A stretch of DNA of 64,000 bases from Mastigocoleus testarum BC008 (GCF_001456025.1 NZ_LMTZ01000088.1:62001-126000); one strand, 5' to 3'. Positions 27,147 to 37,042 are shown, numbered from the stretch's first letter. Translations and numbers: made by a program. The notes: generated by a model not told the origin, from the sequence alone.

Positions 27147-28940
27147 ATGACAAAGCTTTGGTATTGGCGATCGCTTCCGCTTGAAAATCGCACTGGTAGT
27201 TATATTTTTGCTAGTTTGTTTTTTCCCGCCTCAAATTCAGATTCAGATTCAAGTTCAAATTTAAGTTTAAGCTTAGCTCCAAATTCAAACCCAAACTCTA
27301 ATCTAAATTCCTGTATCGCAACTCTTTTGGAGAGTCCTTATCCTACTCCGAAGGAAAATCCTCAACTTGCGAGGTATTCGATATGTGCAGGTTTTCCGCG
27401 GATCGTTGATGGACAGTTCCAAGTTTGGACTCCAGAATTAGGGAAAATTTTGCCCTTCTTGGAAAATTTATTACAACAGACAGAAACCGAACCTCAAAAT
27501 AATGCTGATTCTTCTTGTTTATCTCCTCCTTCCCACTTACCATTTACTGGTGGTTGGCTTGGTTGGCTTGGATATGACTTAGCCTGGGAAATTGAGAAAC
27601 TACCAATATCAAAAACAGATTCTTTACCTTTTCCTGTTGCATTTTGGTACGAACCTGAATATTTTGCTGTTTTAGATCATCAAGAACAAGATCTATGGCT
27701 AGCAGCTAGCAGCATAACTCAGCTCGATAAATTGGAAAAAAAGCTTAAGAATTACACTGGGAACGGAAGAGATGAAGGGAAGACAGAAGAAAAGAAAAAG
27801 AAAAAGAATAGCTCTTTTTCTTCACCATTCCCATATGACGCTGTAGATACTTACATATCTAGTTTTTCTAAGGCGTCACCAGACCCCAATTCCCAGTCCC
27901 CCTTACCCTATTTCTTCTGTTCCCAGTCCGAATATGAAGCAGCTGTCAAGCAAGCTCAACAATATATTAGGGCTGGTGATATCTTTCAAGCTAATCTTTC
28001 ACTGCGATTTGCAACATTAACTGCTGCATCTGGCTGGGAAGTTTATCTTGCGTTACAGAAAATTAATCCTTCTCCTTTTGCTAGCTATTGGCGAACACCT
28101 TGGGGAGAAATTGCTAGCTGTTCTCCAGAAAGGTTAGTCAAGCTATTTCCCAAGGGAGAAGCTGAAACTAGACCAATTGCTGGGACGCGATCGCGCGGGG
28201 AAACCCCCGAAAAAGATCTAACTCAAGCACGCGATCTAGTCAGTAATACTAAAGAGATAGCAGAACACATCATGCTTGTAGATCTTGAACGTAATGACCT
28301 TGGACGAGTTTGTAAATGGGGGAGTGTGATAGTCGACGAATTTTTGAAAATAGAACGCTATAGTCACGTAATGCATCTTGTCAGCAACATCAAAGGTAGC
28401 TTAAAATCTGAAAGCGACACGGTTGATTTGATTCGCGCCATGTTTCCTGGTGGTACAATTACCGGTTGTCCTAAGGTTCGCTGCATGTCCATCATTGAAG
28501 AATTAGAAACCGTTAGACGCAGTTTATTTTATGGTTCCTGCGGTTACCTGGATAGAAGAGGTTATTTAGATTTAAATATTTTGATCCGCACTCTGCTTTT
28601 AGCCCCTTACGATAAAGTAAGAGATTTGCTGCGGAAGCAAACAAAACAAAAGTATAAGTCCGAAGAGTTGCTCGATTCTCCCCCAGCGTCTTTTTCCGAG
28701 TTAAAGACTTCAGATCCCCTTGATGCATCAGTCAATACATCTTACTATTGTGAAAGTTCCCCATGGGGAGTCTACGAGCGTCAACACTCTGAGCATCTAC
28801 ATTTAAAATCAAACGTTGTTTGGGGACAGGTTGGAGCAGGAATTGTTGCAGATAGCGATCCTCGTAGGGAATGGGATGAATCTCTGCATAAAGCACAAGC
28901 GCAGCTAGCAGCACTTAAGTTGCTCAACGATGGGTCGTGA
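27147..28940 (+). CDS. Chorismate-binding enzyme, PabB/TrpE family, with insertions
   Basis: Anthranilate or aminodeoxychorismate synthase component I, acting on chorismate for tryptophan or folate synthesis. The catalytic domain runs from about 262 to the end. Motifs are CSPERLV, RPIAGTRSRG (343-347 is PIAGT), LVDLERNDLGRV, FPGGTITGCPKVRCM, GSCGYLDRRG and QVGAGIVADSDP (561-572). PIAGT carries Ala where E. coli PabB has the nucleophilic Lys, so TrpE-like or PabB class cannot be decided. At 597 residues it is long: Ser/Asn-rich residues 28-55, a Lys-rich stretch at 203-228, and about 70 extra residues (487-556) inside the conserved C-terminal core. Confidence 0.85.
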   Translation: MTKLWYWRSLPLENRTGSYIFASLFFPASNSDSDSSSNLSLSLAPNSNPNSNLNSCIATLLESPYPTPKENPQLARYSICAGFPRIVDGQFQVWTPELGKILPFLENLLQQTETEPQNNADSSCLSPPSHLPFTGGWLGWLGYDLAWEIEKLPISKTDSLPFPVAFWYEPEYFAVLDHQEQDLWLAASSITQLDKLEKKLKNYTGNGRDEGKTEEKKKKKNSSFSSPFPYDAVDTYISSFSKASPDPNSQSPLPYFFCSQSEYEAAVKQAQQYIRAGDIFQANLSLRFATLTAASGWEVYLALQKINPSPFASYWRTPWGEIASCSPERLVKLFPKGEAETRPIAGTRSRGETPEKDLTQARDLVSNTKEIAEHIMLVDLERNDLGRVCKWGSVIVDEFLKIERYSHVMHLVSNIKGSLKSESDTVDLIRAMFPGGTITGCPKVRCMSIIEELETVRRSLFYGSCGYLDRRGYLDLNILIRTLLLAPYDKVRDLLRKQTKQKYKSEELLDSPPASFSELKTSDPLDASVNTSYYCESSPWGVYERQHSEHLHLKSNVVWGQVGAGIVADSDPRREWDESLHKAQAQLAALKLLNDGS

Positions 28941-28988
28941 ACTACTGTAAATTACACATCCATCATTTGGTTATTTATTGAAAAAAAA

Positions 28989-29468
28989 ATGATTCGATTG
29001 GGAACTGATATTGTTTATATTCCACGTATTCAGGCGGCTGTTGAGCGCTTTGGCGATCGCTTTTTGCAGCGTGTGTATACTCCAATTGAGCAGCAACATT
29101 GCGGTTACTATTCCCAAAATCTTGCAAATCCCTCTTTTGAAAGACTAGCAGGACGTTGGGCAGCTAAAGAAGCCGTGGTTAAAGCCCTAGGAACTGGATG
29201 GCGTGGCGTCAGCTACACCGATGTGGAAATTGGCTGGGCTAAAAGTGGTAAGCCATCAGTTACTTTACACGAGCGAGCAGCAACAGTTGCCGCAACACTG
29301 GGAGAACAAAAATCAGCGAAGGATGATTTTTCTTTACTGGATTTTCTCCAGTTGGAAAAACCGCCAGCAAGTTTGTCAAACACCACGGATTCCTCCAATT
29401 TCTGGCAATTAAGTTTAAGCCACGATCGCAATTATGCTATTGCAACTGCCATATTCGTTTACTTTTGA
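28989..29468 (+). CDS. acpS: Holo-[acyl-carrier-protein] synthase
   Basis: Transfers the 4'-phosphopantetheine arm of coenzyme A to acyl carrier protein. The N-terminal MIRLGTDIVYIPRI contains the magnesium ligand Asp7, and GRWAAKEAVVKALGTG carries Glu61 and Lys64. SLSHDRNYAIATAI closes the fold. At 159 residues it exceeds the usual 120-135 because of about 25 residues between roughly 108 and 138 (rich in Ser, Asp, Lys, Pro). It starts 48 bp after the chorismate enzyme on the same strand. Confidence 0.92.
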   Translation: MIRLGTDIVYIPRIQAAVERFGDRFLQRVYTPIEQQHCGYYSQNLANPSFERLAGRWAAKEAVVKALGTGWRGVSYTDVEIGWAKSGKPSVTLHERAATVAATLGEQKSAKDDFSLLDFLQLEKPPASLSNTTDSSNFWQLSLSHDRNYAIATAIFVYF

Positions 29469-29616
29469 GGTTTTGCTACCTCTTCAATTCAGCGTCCTTC
29501 GAGGACTGGATTATCAAAGCTTGGAAAGATATTCTAGCAAATTGAAGCCGCAATTGTCCGCATCGAAGACATTTAATTGTTTGCATCTTAATATCTACTC
29601 ATACCTTCTGTATTAA

Positions 29617-29895
29617 ATGAACCCAGAAAACTCAGAAACATACATAAATCATCCGACTTGGGGTTTGCTCTATAGGATCTGTATGGTAGATGAAAACCAA
29701 GAGCTATTTACTACACTGTACGCCCAAAGACTTTTTTTTCTAGTAACAAACGACACTAAAGGCTTGAAGTTTAAGCCCATAGGTCGCACGGAAGCAAGAA
29801 TGTTATTGGAAAATAGATTGCGAAGTCTGCGACGTACGGGACACCCCCGAGAGTACGATAGCTTGCAGAGTATTTTTCAACGTACGTTCCAATGA
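29617..29895 (+). CDS. pipX: PII-interacting protein X
   Basis: Small Tudor-like coactivator that binds either the nitrogen regulator NtcA or the signal protein PII, linking 2-oxoglutarate level to nitrogen gene expression. The 92 residues match the family in length and in motifs such as FTTLYAQRLFFLV and RTEARMLLENRLRSLRR. Its TGA overlaps the ATG of pipY by the ATGA arrangement (29892-29895), so the two are translationally coupled, as in other cyanobacteria. The same window holds an NtcA-type box at 57557. Confidence 0.95.
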   Translation: MNPENSETYINHPTWGLLYRICMVDENQELFTTLYAQRLFFLVTNDTKGLKFKPIGRTEARMLLENRLRSLRRTGHPREYDSLQSIFQRTFQ

Positions 29896-30563
29896 GCAGT
29901 TCGATCAGCGAACGGATAACCAAAATTCGCTCTACCCTTCCTCAGGGTGTGAAGTTAATTGCTGTTACCAAAAAAGTCCCTAGCGACAAAATCCGCCTCG
30001 CTTATGAGGCGGGTATTAGAGATTTTGCAGAGAGCCGCATTCAAGAAGCCATGGGGAAAAGAACTGAACTGGAAGATTTATCCGATATTACTTGGCATTT
30101 TATCGGACATATCCAAAGCAATAAGGCGAAAAAGATTATCTCTAATTTTCCGTGGATTCACTCTCTCGATAGTTTAAAGCTTGCTCAACGACTAGATAGA
30201 CTAGCATCAGAACTAGAAATAAACCCTTTAGTTTGTTTACAAGTTAAAATTCTTCCCGATCCGAACAAATCCGGCTGGAATATAGATGAACTAAAAGGTG
30301 ATTTACCCGCCCTTGCTCTTTGCAAAAGATTACAATTTCAAGGTTTAATGACAATTCCACCTCTGGGATTAAACGACGTTGAGATTTTAGATGTATTCAA
30401 AAGAACCAAGGAGTTAGCGACAGAAATCCGGGATCGAAACTGGCAAAATTTCAAGATGTCAGATTTATCGATGGGAATGTCTGGCGACTATAAGATAGCA
30501 TTACAAGCTGATACAACAATGGTTCGACTTGGAACAATTTTGTTTGGAGAACGCCCTCTGTAA
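29892..30563 (+). CDS. pipY: PipY, YggS/PLPBP-family pyridoxal phosphate protein
   Basis: Pyridoxal-phosphate-binding protein for vitamin B6 homeostasis. It has a single TIM-barrel domain and no known catalytic activity. It is 223 residues long. The N-terminal strand LIAVTKKVPSDKI contains the PLP lysine (Lys27 by position), followed by WHFIGHIQSNKAKKI, GLMTIPPLG, LSMGMSGDYKIAL and RLGTILFGERP. The overlapping start with pipX supports the conserved pipX-pipY operon, with sepF and proC further downstream on the same strand. Confidence 0.95.
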   Translation: MSSSISERITKIRSTLPQGVKLIAVTKKVPSDKIRLAYEAGIRDFAESRIQEAMGKRTELEDLSDITWHFIGHIQSNKAKKIISNFPWIHSLDSLKLAQRLDRLASELEINPLVCLQVKILPDPNKSGWNIDELKGDLPALALCKRLQFQGLMTIPPLGLNDVEILDVFKRTKELATEIRDRNWQNFKMSDLSMGMSGDYKIALQADTTMVRLGTILFGERPL

Positions 30564-31031
30564 GCATTTAAGAGAGGAAATTTTGGAAGAATATTTGCGG
30601 GGATCGCTGATTCATGGGGAAAGGCGAGCCCCGCATTTAGTCGTAAATATCAACAGATATTTTCGGTAAAAACCACATGTAAGTTGACAAAAGGGAAATA
30701 TTTTACTAGTAAAAAGCCATAATCTCGTGGTTTAATAGATGACAAAAGTTTTGAAAATAACAAAGACTAATAATTTCTAAATAAGGGGAACAAGCAACTT
30801 TTCTTACAGCACTAATTAGTATATAATCTTGTCTCAATTATTGCGTCTGCCGATCAGGTTAAAACGTTAACAAACGTCATAAACCTCAAATAATAGTAAT
30901 TTATGTTACAAAAGGCGCTAAAATGCCATAGTTGTCTGCTATATAGCTTAAGTAAAAATTGAAACTATAGTTTTTGCTTAGTATTCAGTAGATAAAACGT
31001 AGATAAAGATTCGCACCCTGGAGTTGGAACT
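30564..31031. other. Intergenic region upstream of sepF
   Basis: 468 bases without a supported gene. The only structured part is the hairpin at 30597-30634. The remainder is AT-rich and should hold the sepF promoter. Confidence 0.5.
30597..30634 (+). terminator. GC-rich hairpin downstream of pipY
   Basis: GCGGGG pairs with CCCCGC and, past one mismatch, TCGC pairs with GCGA, leaving a 16-base loop. It begins 33 bp after the pipY stop. No run of T follows, so it would be a weak intrinsic terminator or an mRNA-stabilising stem. Confidence 0.4.
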
Positions 31032-31643
31032 ATGAATAATATATTTACCAGACTGAGAGATTTTGTAGGTCTAAATGAGCCTGTAGATTATTACTACGAA
31101 GAAGAAGAGATAGATCCAAGTGCCTACGAGAATATATACCGGGAGCAAAATCCCCAAACCCCCCAGCCTGCACCAGTAGAAGAAGCGCCCGCACAAAATC
31201 GACGTTGGCGTGAATCAGTGCCTACAATGAATACTGATGTAGCAACAGCGACAGCTTCTAAAACTATGAGTAATGTTATTGGTATGCCAGGAGCACTAAA
31301 CGGAATTTCCGAAGTATTAGTTATTGAACCACGGACTTTTGAAGAGATGCCCCAAGCAATTCAAGCTTTGCGGGAACGTAAGTCAATTGTATTAAATTTA
31401 ACTATAATGGATCCAGATCAAGCGCAGCGGGCAGTAGATTTTGTTGCCGGTGGAACCTACGCATTAGATGGCCACCAAGAACGGATCGGAGAAAGTATAT
31501 TTTTATTCACACCAAGTTGTGTACAAGTAAGTACCCAAGCAGGAGTGCTTCATGAAGTACCTCAGCATGCACCTCGTCCTTCACGTCCTGCACCTTCAAC
31601 CAATCAAACTTGGGGGAATGATGCTGCTCGGATGGCACAATAG
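31032..31643 (+). CDS. sepF: Cell division protein SepF
   Basis: Cytoplasmic protein that bundles and tethers FtsZ filaments to the membrane at the division site (Cdv2/YlmF in cyanobacteria). The 203 residues begin MNNIFTRLRDFVGLNEPVDY, a likely membrane-binding amphipathic helix. A Pro- and Ala-rich linker follows, then the DUF552 core with EVLVIEPRTFEEMPQAIQAL, IVLNLTIMDPDQAQRAVDFV and ERIGESIFLFTPS. A GGAG element lies just upstream of the ATG. The sepF-proC order is common in cyanobacteria. Confidence 0.94.
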   Translation: MNNIFTRLRDFVGLNEPVDYYYEEEEIDPSAYENIYREQNPQTPQPAPVEEAPAQNRRWRESVPTMNTDVATATASKTMSNVIGMPGALNGISEVLVIEPRTFEEMPQAIQALRERKSIVLNLTIMDPDQAQRAVDFVAGGTYALDGHQERIGESIFLFTPSCVQVSTQAGVLHEVPQHAPRPSRPAPSTNQTWGNDAARMAQ

Positions 31644-31838
31644 AATTTCAAATTTATAAGGTATCAGATTTGAAGCGATCAAATTTGAAGCGTTCGAATT
31701 TGAATTTGTCAATATTTACAAGTGAAAATCGCTAGTAATGAAAATTTTTGAGACTAAAAATTGAAGATTTAAGATTTTAGATTTTGGATTAGATATCATA
31801 ATTAATCTAGAATCTAAAATCTGAAATCCAAGATTAAC

Positions 31839-32669
31839 TTGAGGAAAATTGACTTGTCTGTCAAATTTGGTTTAATCGGTGGCGGGATAATGGGAGAAGC
31901 GCTATTATCCCGCCTTATTGTGGGCAACATGTATCAAGCTGGGGAAATTATTGTCAGCGAACCAGCGCTTGAACGTCGCCAAGATTTGGAAACGCAATAT
32001 GGCGTCGTAACTTGTTATAATAATCAGGAATTATTAAAAAAAGCGAAAGAAGTTGTTTTATTGGCTGTTAAGCCCCAAGTATTCAGCGCCATATCTCAAG
32101 AGTTGTGGGAATTAGCAAGTCCCAACTGCTCCCCAACTATTATTTCTGTCATGGCGGGTGTAAGATTGTCTCAGTTAGAACGAGCATTCCCGGGTTGTCC
32201 TGTCATAAGAGCAATGCCTAACACCCCAGCTACAGTAGGAGCAGGAATTACAGCAATCTGTCCCGGTTCTTATGCCGATACAAATTCCCTTAAAGTTGCA
32301 CAGACACTTTTAAGCGTCGTGGGCGAAGTTGTAGAAGTTCCTGAAAATATAATGGATGCTGTTACTGGACTTTCTGGTAGCGGTCCGGCTTATGTTGCTC
32401 TGTTTGTAGAAGCTCTGACTGATGGAGGAGTTGCAGTGGGTCTACCAAGAGCAATCGCTTACAAACTCGCTTTGCAAACAGTTCTGGGTAGCGCTACATT
32501 ATTAGCAGAAACTAAAATTCATCCAGCACAGCTAAAAGATAAGGTTACTAGTCCCGGTGGGACGACTATTGCTGGTGTAGCTCATTTAGAGAATGCTGCT
32601 TTTCGTTCTGCTGTGATCGGAGCTGTGAAATCGGCGACGGAACGATCTAAAGAACTGGGAAATGGATAG
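31839..32669 (+). CDS. proC: Pyrroline-5-carboxylate reductase
   Basis: Last step of proline synthesis, an NAD(P)H reduction of pyrroline-5-carboxylate. The 276 residues begin at a TTG, with another TTG at 31854. The conserved FGLIGGGIMGEALLSRL cofactor loop comes near the N terminus, then AVKPQVF, AMPNTPATVGAGITAI, GLSGSGPAYVALFVEAL and KDKVTSPGGTTIAG. All are typical. No ATG is available at the expected position, so translation is likely TTG-initiated and weak. The upstream 70 bp (31770-31837) can form a long imperfect hairpin of AGATTTTAGATT-type sequence. Confidence 0.94.
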   Translation: MRKIDLSVKFGLIGGGIMGEALLSRLIVGNMYQAGEIIVSEPALERRQDLETQYGVVTCYNNQELLKKAKEVVLLAVKPQVFSAISQELWELASPNCSPTIISVMAGVRLSQLERAFPGCPVIRAMPNTPATVGAGITAICPGSYADTNSLKVAQTLLSVVGEVVEVPENIMDAVTGLSGSGPAYVALFVEALTDGGVAVGLPRAIAYKLALQTVLGSATLLAETKIHPAQLKDKVTSPGGTTIAGVAHLENAAFRSAVIGAVKSATERSKELGNG

Positions 32670-33130
32670 TAGGTAATGAAAAATGAAGAATGGAGAATGG
32701 GAAAATGAGCAAAAATATTTTCCAAAAAATATTAAGTAATATCTTTTCTGGTTGCGCGTGGTACTTGTAAGATAGCAGATTTGTAGTAAGACAAATTTGT
32801 AGTCAAGCAAGTAATGGAGCAGAAGCTTGAGAGTCTCTGATTAGAAATTTTTACTGAAAAGTTTTCTGGAAAGTTTTACTGGAAACTTTTATAGGAAATT
32901 TTTACGGGCAAGTTTCTATATGAGAGTCTAATGATGAAAATGTTGGATTTAAGTTTGAGGATTTAAGTTTGAGGATTTAAATTATCAAATTTAAATTTGA
33001 TAATTTTCACAACAAGCATTGAGATATACTTACATTCTTCATTTTTGAACGGTAAGATTTTATCCGTAATCACAGTTGTTGACAACATGGTGGTTAATAT
33101 AGTAAACAGTCTGGTTGAAATTTTAATTGT
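32670..33130. other. Intergenic region with palindrome and short repeats
   Basis: 461 bases upstream of the helicase. A 14-bp word GGATTTAAGTTTGA is repeated in tandem at 32945-32972, directly followed by the perfect palindrome at 32979-33006. Earlier there are repeats of the TTTTACTGGAAA kind (32850-32900). No gene is supported. Confidence 0.55.
32979..33006. repeat. Perfect 28-bp palindrome upstream of the helicase gene
   Basis: The 14-base arm AAATTATCAAATTT is followed immediately by its exact reverse complement, centred between 32992 and 32993, with no loop. It lies 124 bp before the GTG start of the Ski2-like helicase, so it could be a dimeric operator, a transcript stem, or a simple AT-rich repeat. 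Confidence 0.8.
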
Positions 33131-35818
33131 GTGAATTATCCTGCCCTGTCTGGTGAAATCGACCTAAATTCGATATTTCCCTTTGAATTAGATGAATTCC
33201 AAAGGGAAGCGATCGCATCATTAAATGCTGGACATTCGGTGGTTGTCTGTGCACCTACGGGTTCTGGAAAAACTCTTGTGGGTGAGTATGCTATCTACCG
33301 CGCTCTAGCACATTCGAAGCGAGTATTTTATACTACACCTCTGAAAGCTCTATCAAATCAAAAATTAAGAGATTTTCGAGAAGAGTTTGGTTTTGATTCT
33401 GTCGGTTTGTTGACCGGGGATGCGTCTATCAATCGAGATGCACCTATTTTGGTTATGACCACAGAAATATTCCGTAATATGCTCTATGGAACGCCAATTG
33501 GTCAAGTCGGTATATCTTTGGTGGATGTAGAAGCTGTGGTACTCGATGAGTGCCATTATATGAATGACCGACAACGGGGAACCGTATGGGAAGAATCAAT
33601 TATTTACTGTCCCCGCAACGTTCAATTGGTCGCACTTTCAGCAACGGTTGCAAATAGTGACGAACTGACTCACTGGTTAAATCAAGTTCACGGTCCGACG
33701 GATTTAATTTATTCTGATTTTCGACCAGTACCGCTAGAATTTCATTTTGGTAACGTTAAAGGAGTTTTTCCTTTACTCAACGAGTCAAAAACTAAAATTA
33801 ATCCCCGCTTGTCCAAGAGAGGTAAGAGAGGTCGCGGTGAAAGAGGTCGGGGCGGTAGACCCGAAGCCCCAAGCATCAGCTATGTACTAAGCCAACTCAA
33901 AGCACGGGATATGCTCCCGGCAATTTACTTTATTTTCAGTCGTCGGGGATGTGATAAAGCTGTAGCAGAAGTTGGCGATCTGTGGCTGGTGGATGCTGAA
34001 GAGTCTCAGATATTACGCCGACAAATTGATGACTTTTTAACCCGTAATCCAGAAGCCGGACGGGCGGGACAAATCGCTCCTTTGTACCGGGGAATTGCTG
34101 CTCACCATGCTGGGATTTTACCGGCTTGGAAAGTCTTGGTTGAAGAATTATTCCAACAGGGTTTAATTAAGGTTGTTTTTGCTACTGAAACTTTAGCAGC
34201 AGGAATCAATATGCCGGCGCGGACAACGGTTATTTCCACTTTGTCCAAGCGCACTGATACGGGACACAGATTGTTAAATGCTTCTGAATTCCTGCAAATG
34301 GCTGGTAGAGCCGGTCGCCGGGGAATGGATGAGAGGGGTCATGTTGTAACTCTGCAAACTCCTTTTGAAGGTGCAAAAGAAGCTGCTTATTTAGCTACTT
34401 CTAAGTCAGATCCCCTGGTTAGTCAATTTACCCCCAGTTATGGAATGGTTTTGAATCTGTTACAAACCCATTCTTTAGAAGAAGCAAAGGAACTGGTAGA
34501 ACGTAGTTTTGGGCAATATTTTGCTAACATGCATCTTCGCCCCCAATACGAATATATCGCTGAAATGGAAAGGCAATTAGCCCATATCCAAGAGCAAATT
34601 GCGATGGTGGGGGATGACGAACTAGCAAAATATGAGAAATTACGCCAACGCCTACGAGTCGAGCAAAAGTTACTAAAAACCTTACAAGAACAAGCACAGC
34701 AAACCCGACGAGAAGAAATAAAAATGATGTTGGGTTTTGCCGTAAGTGGGACACTTTTAAGTCTTAAAGGTAAGTATATTCTTGTTTCTCGACCGATAAC
34801 TGCAGTCTTAGTTGGTAAAACTCCTGGTTCTGGTCGCGCTCCTTACCTGATTTGTTTGGGACAGGATAATCGTTGGTACGTAGCGACTAATGCTGATGTC
34901 TTAGATTTGTATGGCGAGCTACCACGAATTGATTTAGCTCCGGACTTTTTACCACCAGCCCACATGCAAATCGAACCAGGGCGTTCTATTGACGGTAATG
35001 AAGACTCTGCTAAAGTTGCAAGTCAAATCCCCGACCCCGATCCGACTTTACATCAAGCCCCAGAAGTCAAGGAACAAATGGTTCGTCTTGCGGGAGTAAA
35101 AGAACAGATCGAAGCTCATCCCCTTTACCAAGCTGGTAATACAGGTAACTTGTACAAGCAACGAGCCCGTGCTGTTGAACTGAAGGAAGAAATTGAAGAA
35201 TTGCGATCGCAGTTAGAACAGCAATCCCAACATCATTGGGAAGAGTTTGTTAACTTGATTGAAATTCTCCAACAGTTTAGCTGTATAGAAAATTTAGTCC
35301 CGGTCCCGACCGATTTGGGACAGATGGCTGCAGCCATTCGGGGTGAGAATGAATTGTGGTTAGGTTTGGCGCTCCAAAGTGGCAAATTAGATGACATCGA
35401 TCCACAGCATTTAGCAGCGATCGCGGCGGCTTTAGTTACTGAAAATCCTCGTCCTGACAGTTCAGTTAATTACAGAATTTCAGAGGAAGTCGATCAAACT
35501 TGGTCGCAACTACAAAAAATTCGTCGCTCCGTATTAAAAGTGCAGTATCGTCATGGTGTGGCGCTACCAGTTGGCTTAGAAAATCGTTATATCAACTTAA
35601 TTTCTATTGTCGAACAGTGGGCTTTGGGAGTTGAGTGGACGGAACTATGTGATAATACGAGCTTGGATGAAGGTGATATTGTCAGGATTTTACGTCGGTC
35701 TTTAGATTTGTTGTCACAAATTCCCCATGTACCCCATATATCGGATAAGTTGCGGAGTAACGCTTATCGTGCAATGCAGTTAATTGATAGATTCCCAGTC
35801 AATGAAATTGTCGAATAG
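33131..35818 (+). CDS. Ski2/Mtr4-like DEAD-box RNA helicase
   Basis: Superfamily 2 helicase of 895 residues starting at a GTG. Motif I is APTGSGKT (41-48), motif II is DECH near 139, motif III is SATVAN and motif VI is QMAGRAGRRGMDERG. The RecA pair is followed by the arched/helical region and a C-terminal DSHCT-type domain (from about 720), as in RNA-processing helicases Ski2 and Mtr4. A Gly/Arg-rich loop near residue 230 (RGKRGRGERGRGGRP) is unusual and may bind RNA. It stands alone, with no exosome partner next to it. Confidence 0.92.
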   Translation: MNYPALSGEIDLNSIFPFELDEFQREAIASLNAGHSVVVCAPTGSGKTLVGEYAIYRALAHSKRVFYTTPLKALSNQKLRDFREEFGFDSVGLLTGDASINRDAPILVMTTEIFRNMLYGTPIGQVGISLVDVEAVVLDECHYMNDRQRGTVWEESIIYCPRNVQLVALSATVANSDELTHWLNQVHGPTDLIYSDFRPVPLEFHFGNVKGVFPLLNESKTKINPRLSKRGKRGRGERGRGGRPEAPSISYVLSQLKARDMLPAIYFIFSRRGCDKAVAEVGDLWLVDAEESQILRRQIDDFLTRNPEAGRAGQIAPLYRGIAAHHAGILPAWKVLVEELFQQGLIKVVFATETLAAGINMPARTTVISTLSKRTDTGHRLLNASEFLQMAGRAGRRGMDERGHVVTLQTPFEGAKEAAYLATSKSDPLVSQFTPSYGMVLNLLQTHSLEEAKELVERSFGQYFANMHLRPQYEYIAEMERQLAHIQEQIAMVGDDELAKYEKLRQRLRVEQKLLKTLQEQAQQTRREEIKMMLGFAVSGTLLSLKGKYILVSRPITAVLVGKTPGSGRAPYLICLGQDNRWYVATNADVLDLYGELPRIDLAPDFLPPAHMQIEPGRSIDGNEDSAKVASQIPDPDPTLHQAPEVKEQMVRLAGVKEQIEAHPLYQAGNTGNLYKQRARAVELKEEIEELRSQLEQQSQHHWEEFVNLIEILQQFSCIENLVPVPTDLGQMAAAIRGENELWLGLALQSGKLDDIDPQHLAAIAAALVTENPRPDSSVNYRISEEVDQTWSQLQKIRRSVLKVQYRHGVALPVGLENRYINLISIVEQWALGVEWTELCDNTSLDEGDIVRILRRSLDLLSQIPHVPHISDKLRSNAYRAMQLIDRFPVNEIVE

Positions 35819-36077
35819 TTATCTGCTTAGATAATTACCCTAGGAAAATGGGTAATGAATGGGTAATCAGTCAAATGTGGTGTGTGGATTATGGCTTAAT
35901 AATATAAATTCTCCTTCTTGGAAAATAGTTCTTAGAAGGAGAAAGTATTTTTGGGGTATTTTTTAGCGTTTTTTAAAGATATTTATTGACAATTAAGCAA
36001 CACAAAGTAAGGAGCCAGATAAATGTTTCTAAGGTATATTTGACTCAAACACATCTGACTAAAAAATATTTGAATTT

Positions 36078-36770
36078 TTATTCAATCTGAATATTGCGAA
36101 TAGCTAGTTTGCGATTTCCATTGTTGTAATATCGAAATTCAATAGCTGTCAGACGATTTATACCCCATGGTATAGCGAAATAATAATTGACTTTGGTAGG
36201 AATTCTAGGTGTTAGAGTCGTGGATACAGCATAATCAGATTTTCTCCCTAGTCTAATAGTTGAAATATCATATACATTTCCTGATACGTCTATAGCCCGA
36301 CCGTCTTCTACTGAAAAAGATATCTCCTGATTTCTGTCGGTTGTATTCGTGATTATTAAGCCACAAATCACTTCACCTTTTGTTCTTTTACAGTTTTTTA
36401 TTTGAAATCTAAATTTATCAGCTTCAGTAATTGATGTAGTAGATGAATTGCAATCAATATATCTTCGAAAAACCCAGCCCCAGTTTCTGTATCTGCCCTT
36501 ATAATAACCACCTACTCTTGCCCAAGAATGACCTTTTTTGTCATAACCAATTTTATGAATATAAACCTTTCTACCATTTCTTAAACTATTTATTAATTTA
36601 CCATTAGGTCGATCTCTAACATTAAGTGAAACGTCATTTGGATCTGCTATTTTACAAACATTTCTTGCAAGTGCTTTTTGAGGAATTTGCACAGCTGTCA
36701 TTGCGGAGATAAAGCCAGACAAAGCAATAAGCCCAGCAACTTTTACTGAGGTAGACATAATTTTAAACAT
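36078..36770 (-). CDS. Secreted protein with bacterial SH3 domain
   Basis: A 230-residue exported protein. Residues 1-35 form a signal peptide (hydrophobic VAGLIALSGFISAMTA, then a cleavage region near ALA-RN). Residues about 38-108 are a bacterial SH3 domain (SLNVRDRPNGKLINSLRNGR, WGWVFRRYIDC). The C-terminal half has beta-strand pattern and resembles no domain I know. Cys residues at the domain borders could form disulfides. Bacterial SH3 domains often bind cell wall peptides, so a periplasmic or cell-wall role is likely. Confidence 0.75.
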   Translation of the reverse strand: MFKIMSTSVKVAGLIALSGFISAMTAVQIPQKALARNVCKIADPNDVSLNVRDRPNGKLINSLRNGRKVYIHKIGYDKKGHSWARVGGYYKGRYRNWGWVFRRYIDCNSSTTSITEADKFRFQIKNCKRTKGEVICGLIITNTTDRNQEISFSVEDGRAIDVSGNVYDISTIRLGRKSDYAVSTTLTPRIPTKVNYYFAIPWGINRLTAIEFRYYNNGNRKLAIRNIQIE

Positions 36771-37042
36771 CTTTTTTGTATAGGAAATTCTGATGATAAA
36801 CTATGTATAATTCTATCAATTATATTTTTTAAATAATGGAATTTATATTTACTTGTTTATTTATTTAATTAGGGTTTACTGAATAAATCTAAAACCTTTA
36901 TAAATTAATATTCAAGCTGTTGTGTAAAATTAATAAAGGGCAATAAATAGGCTTGAATAACTTCAAAACCCACGGATTTAAAAAATCGTCATATTAAAAA
37001 CAAAAATCTCCCGCGCTTACCATTGAAGAATTAGCGATATAA

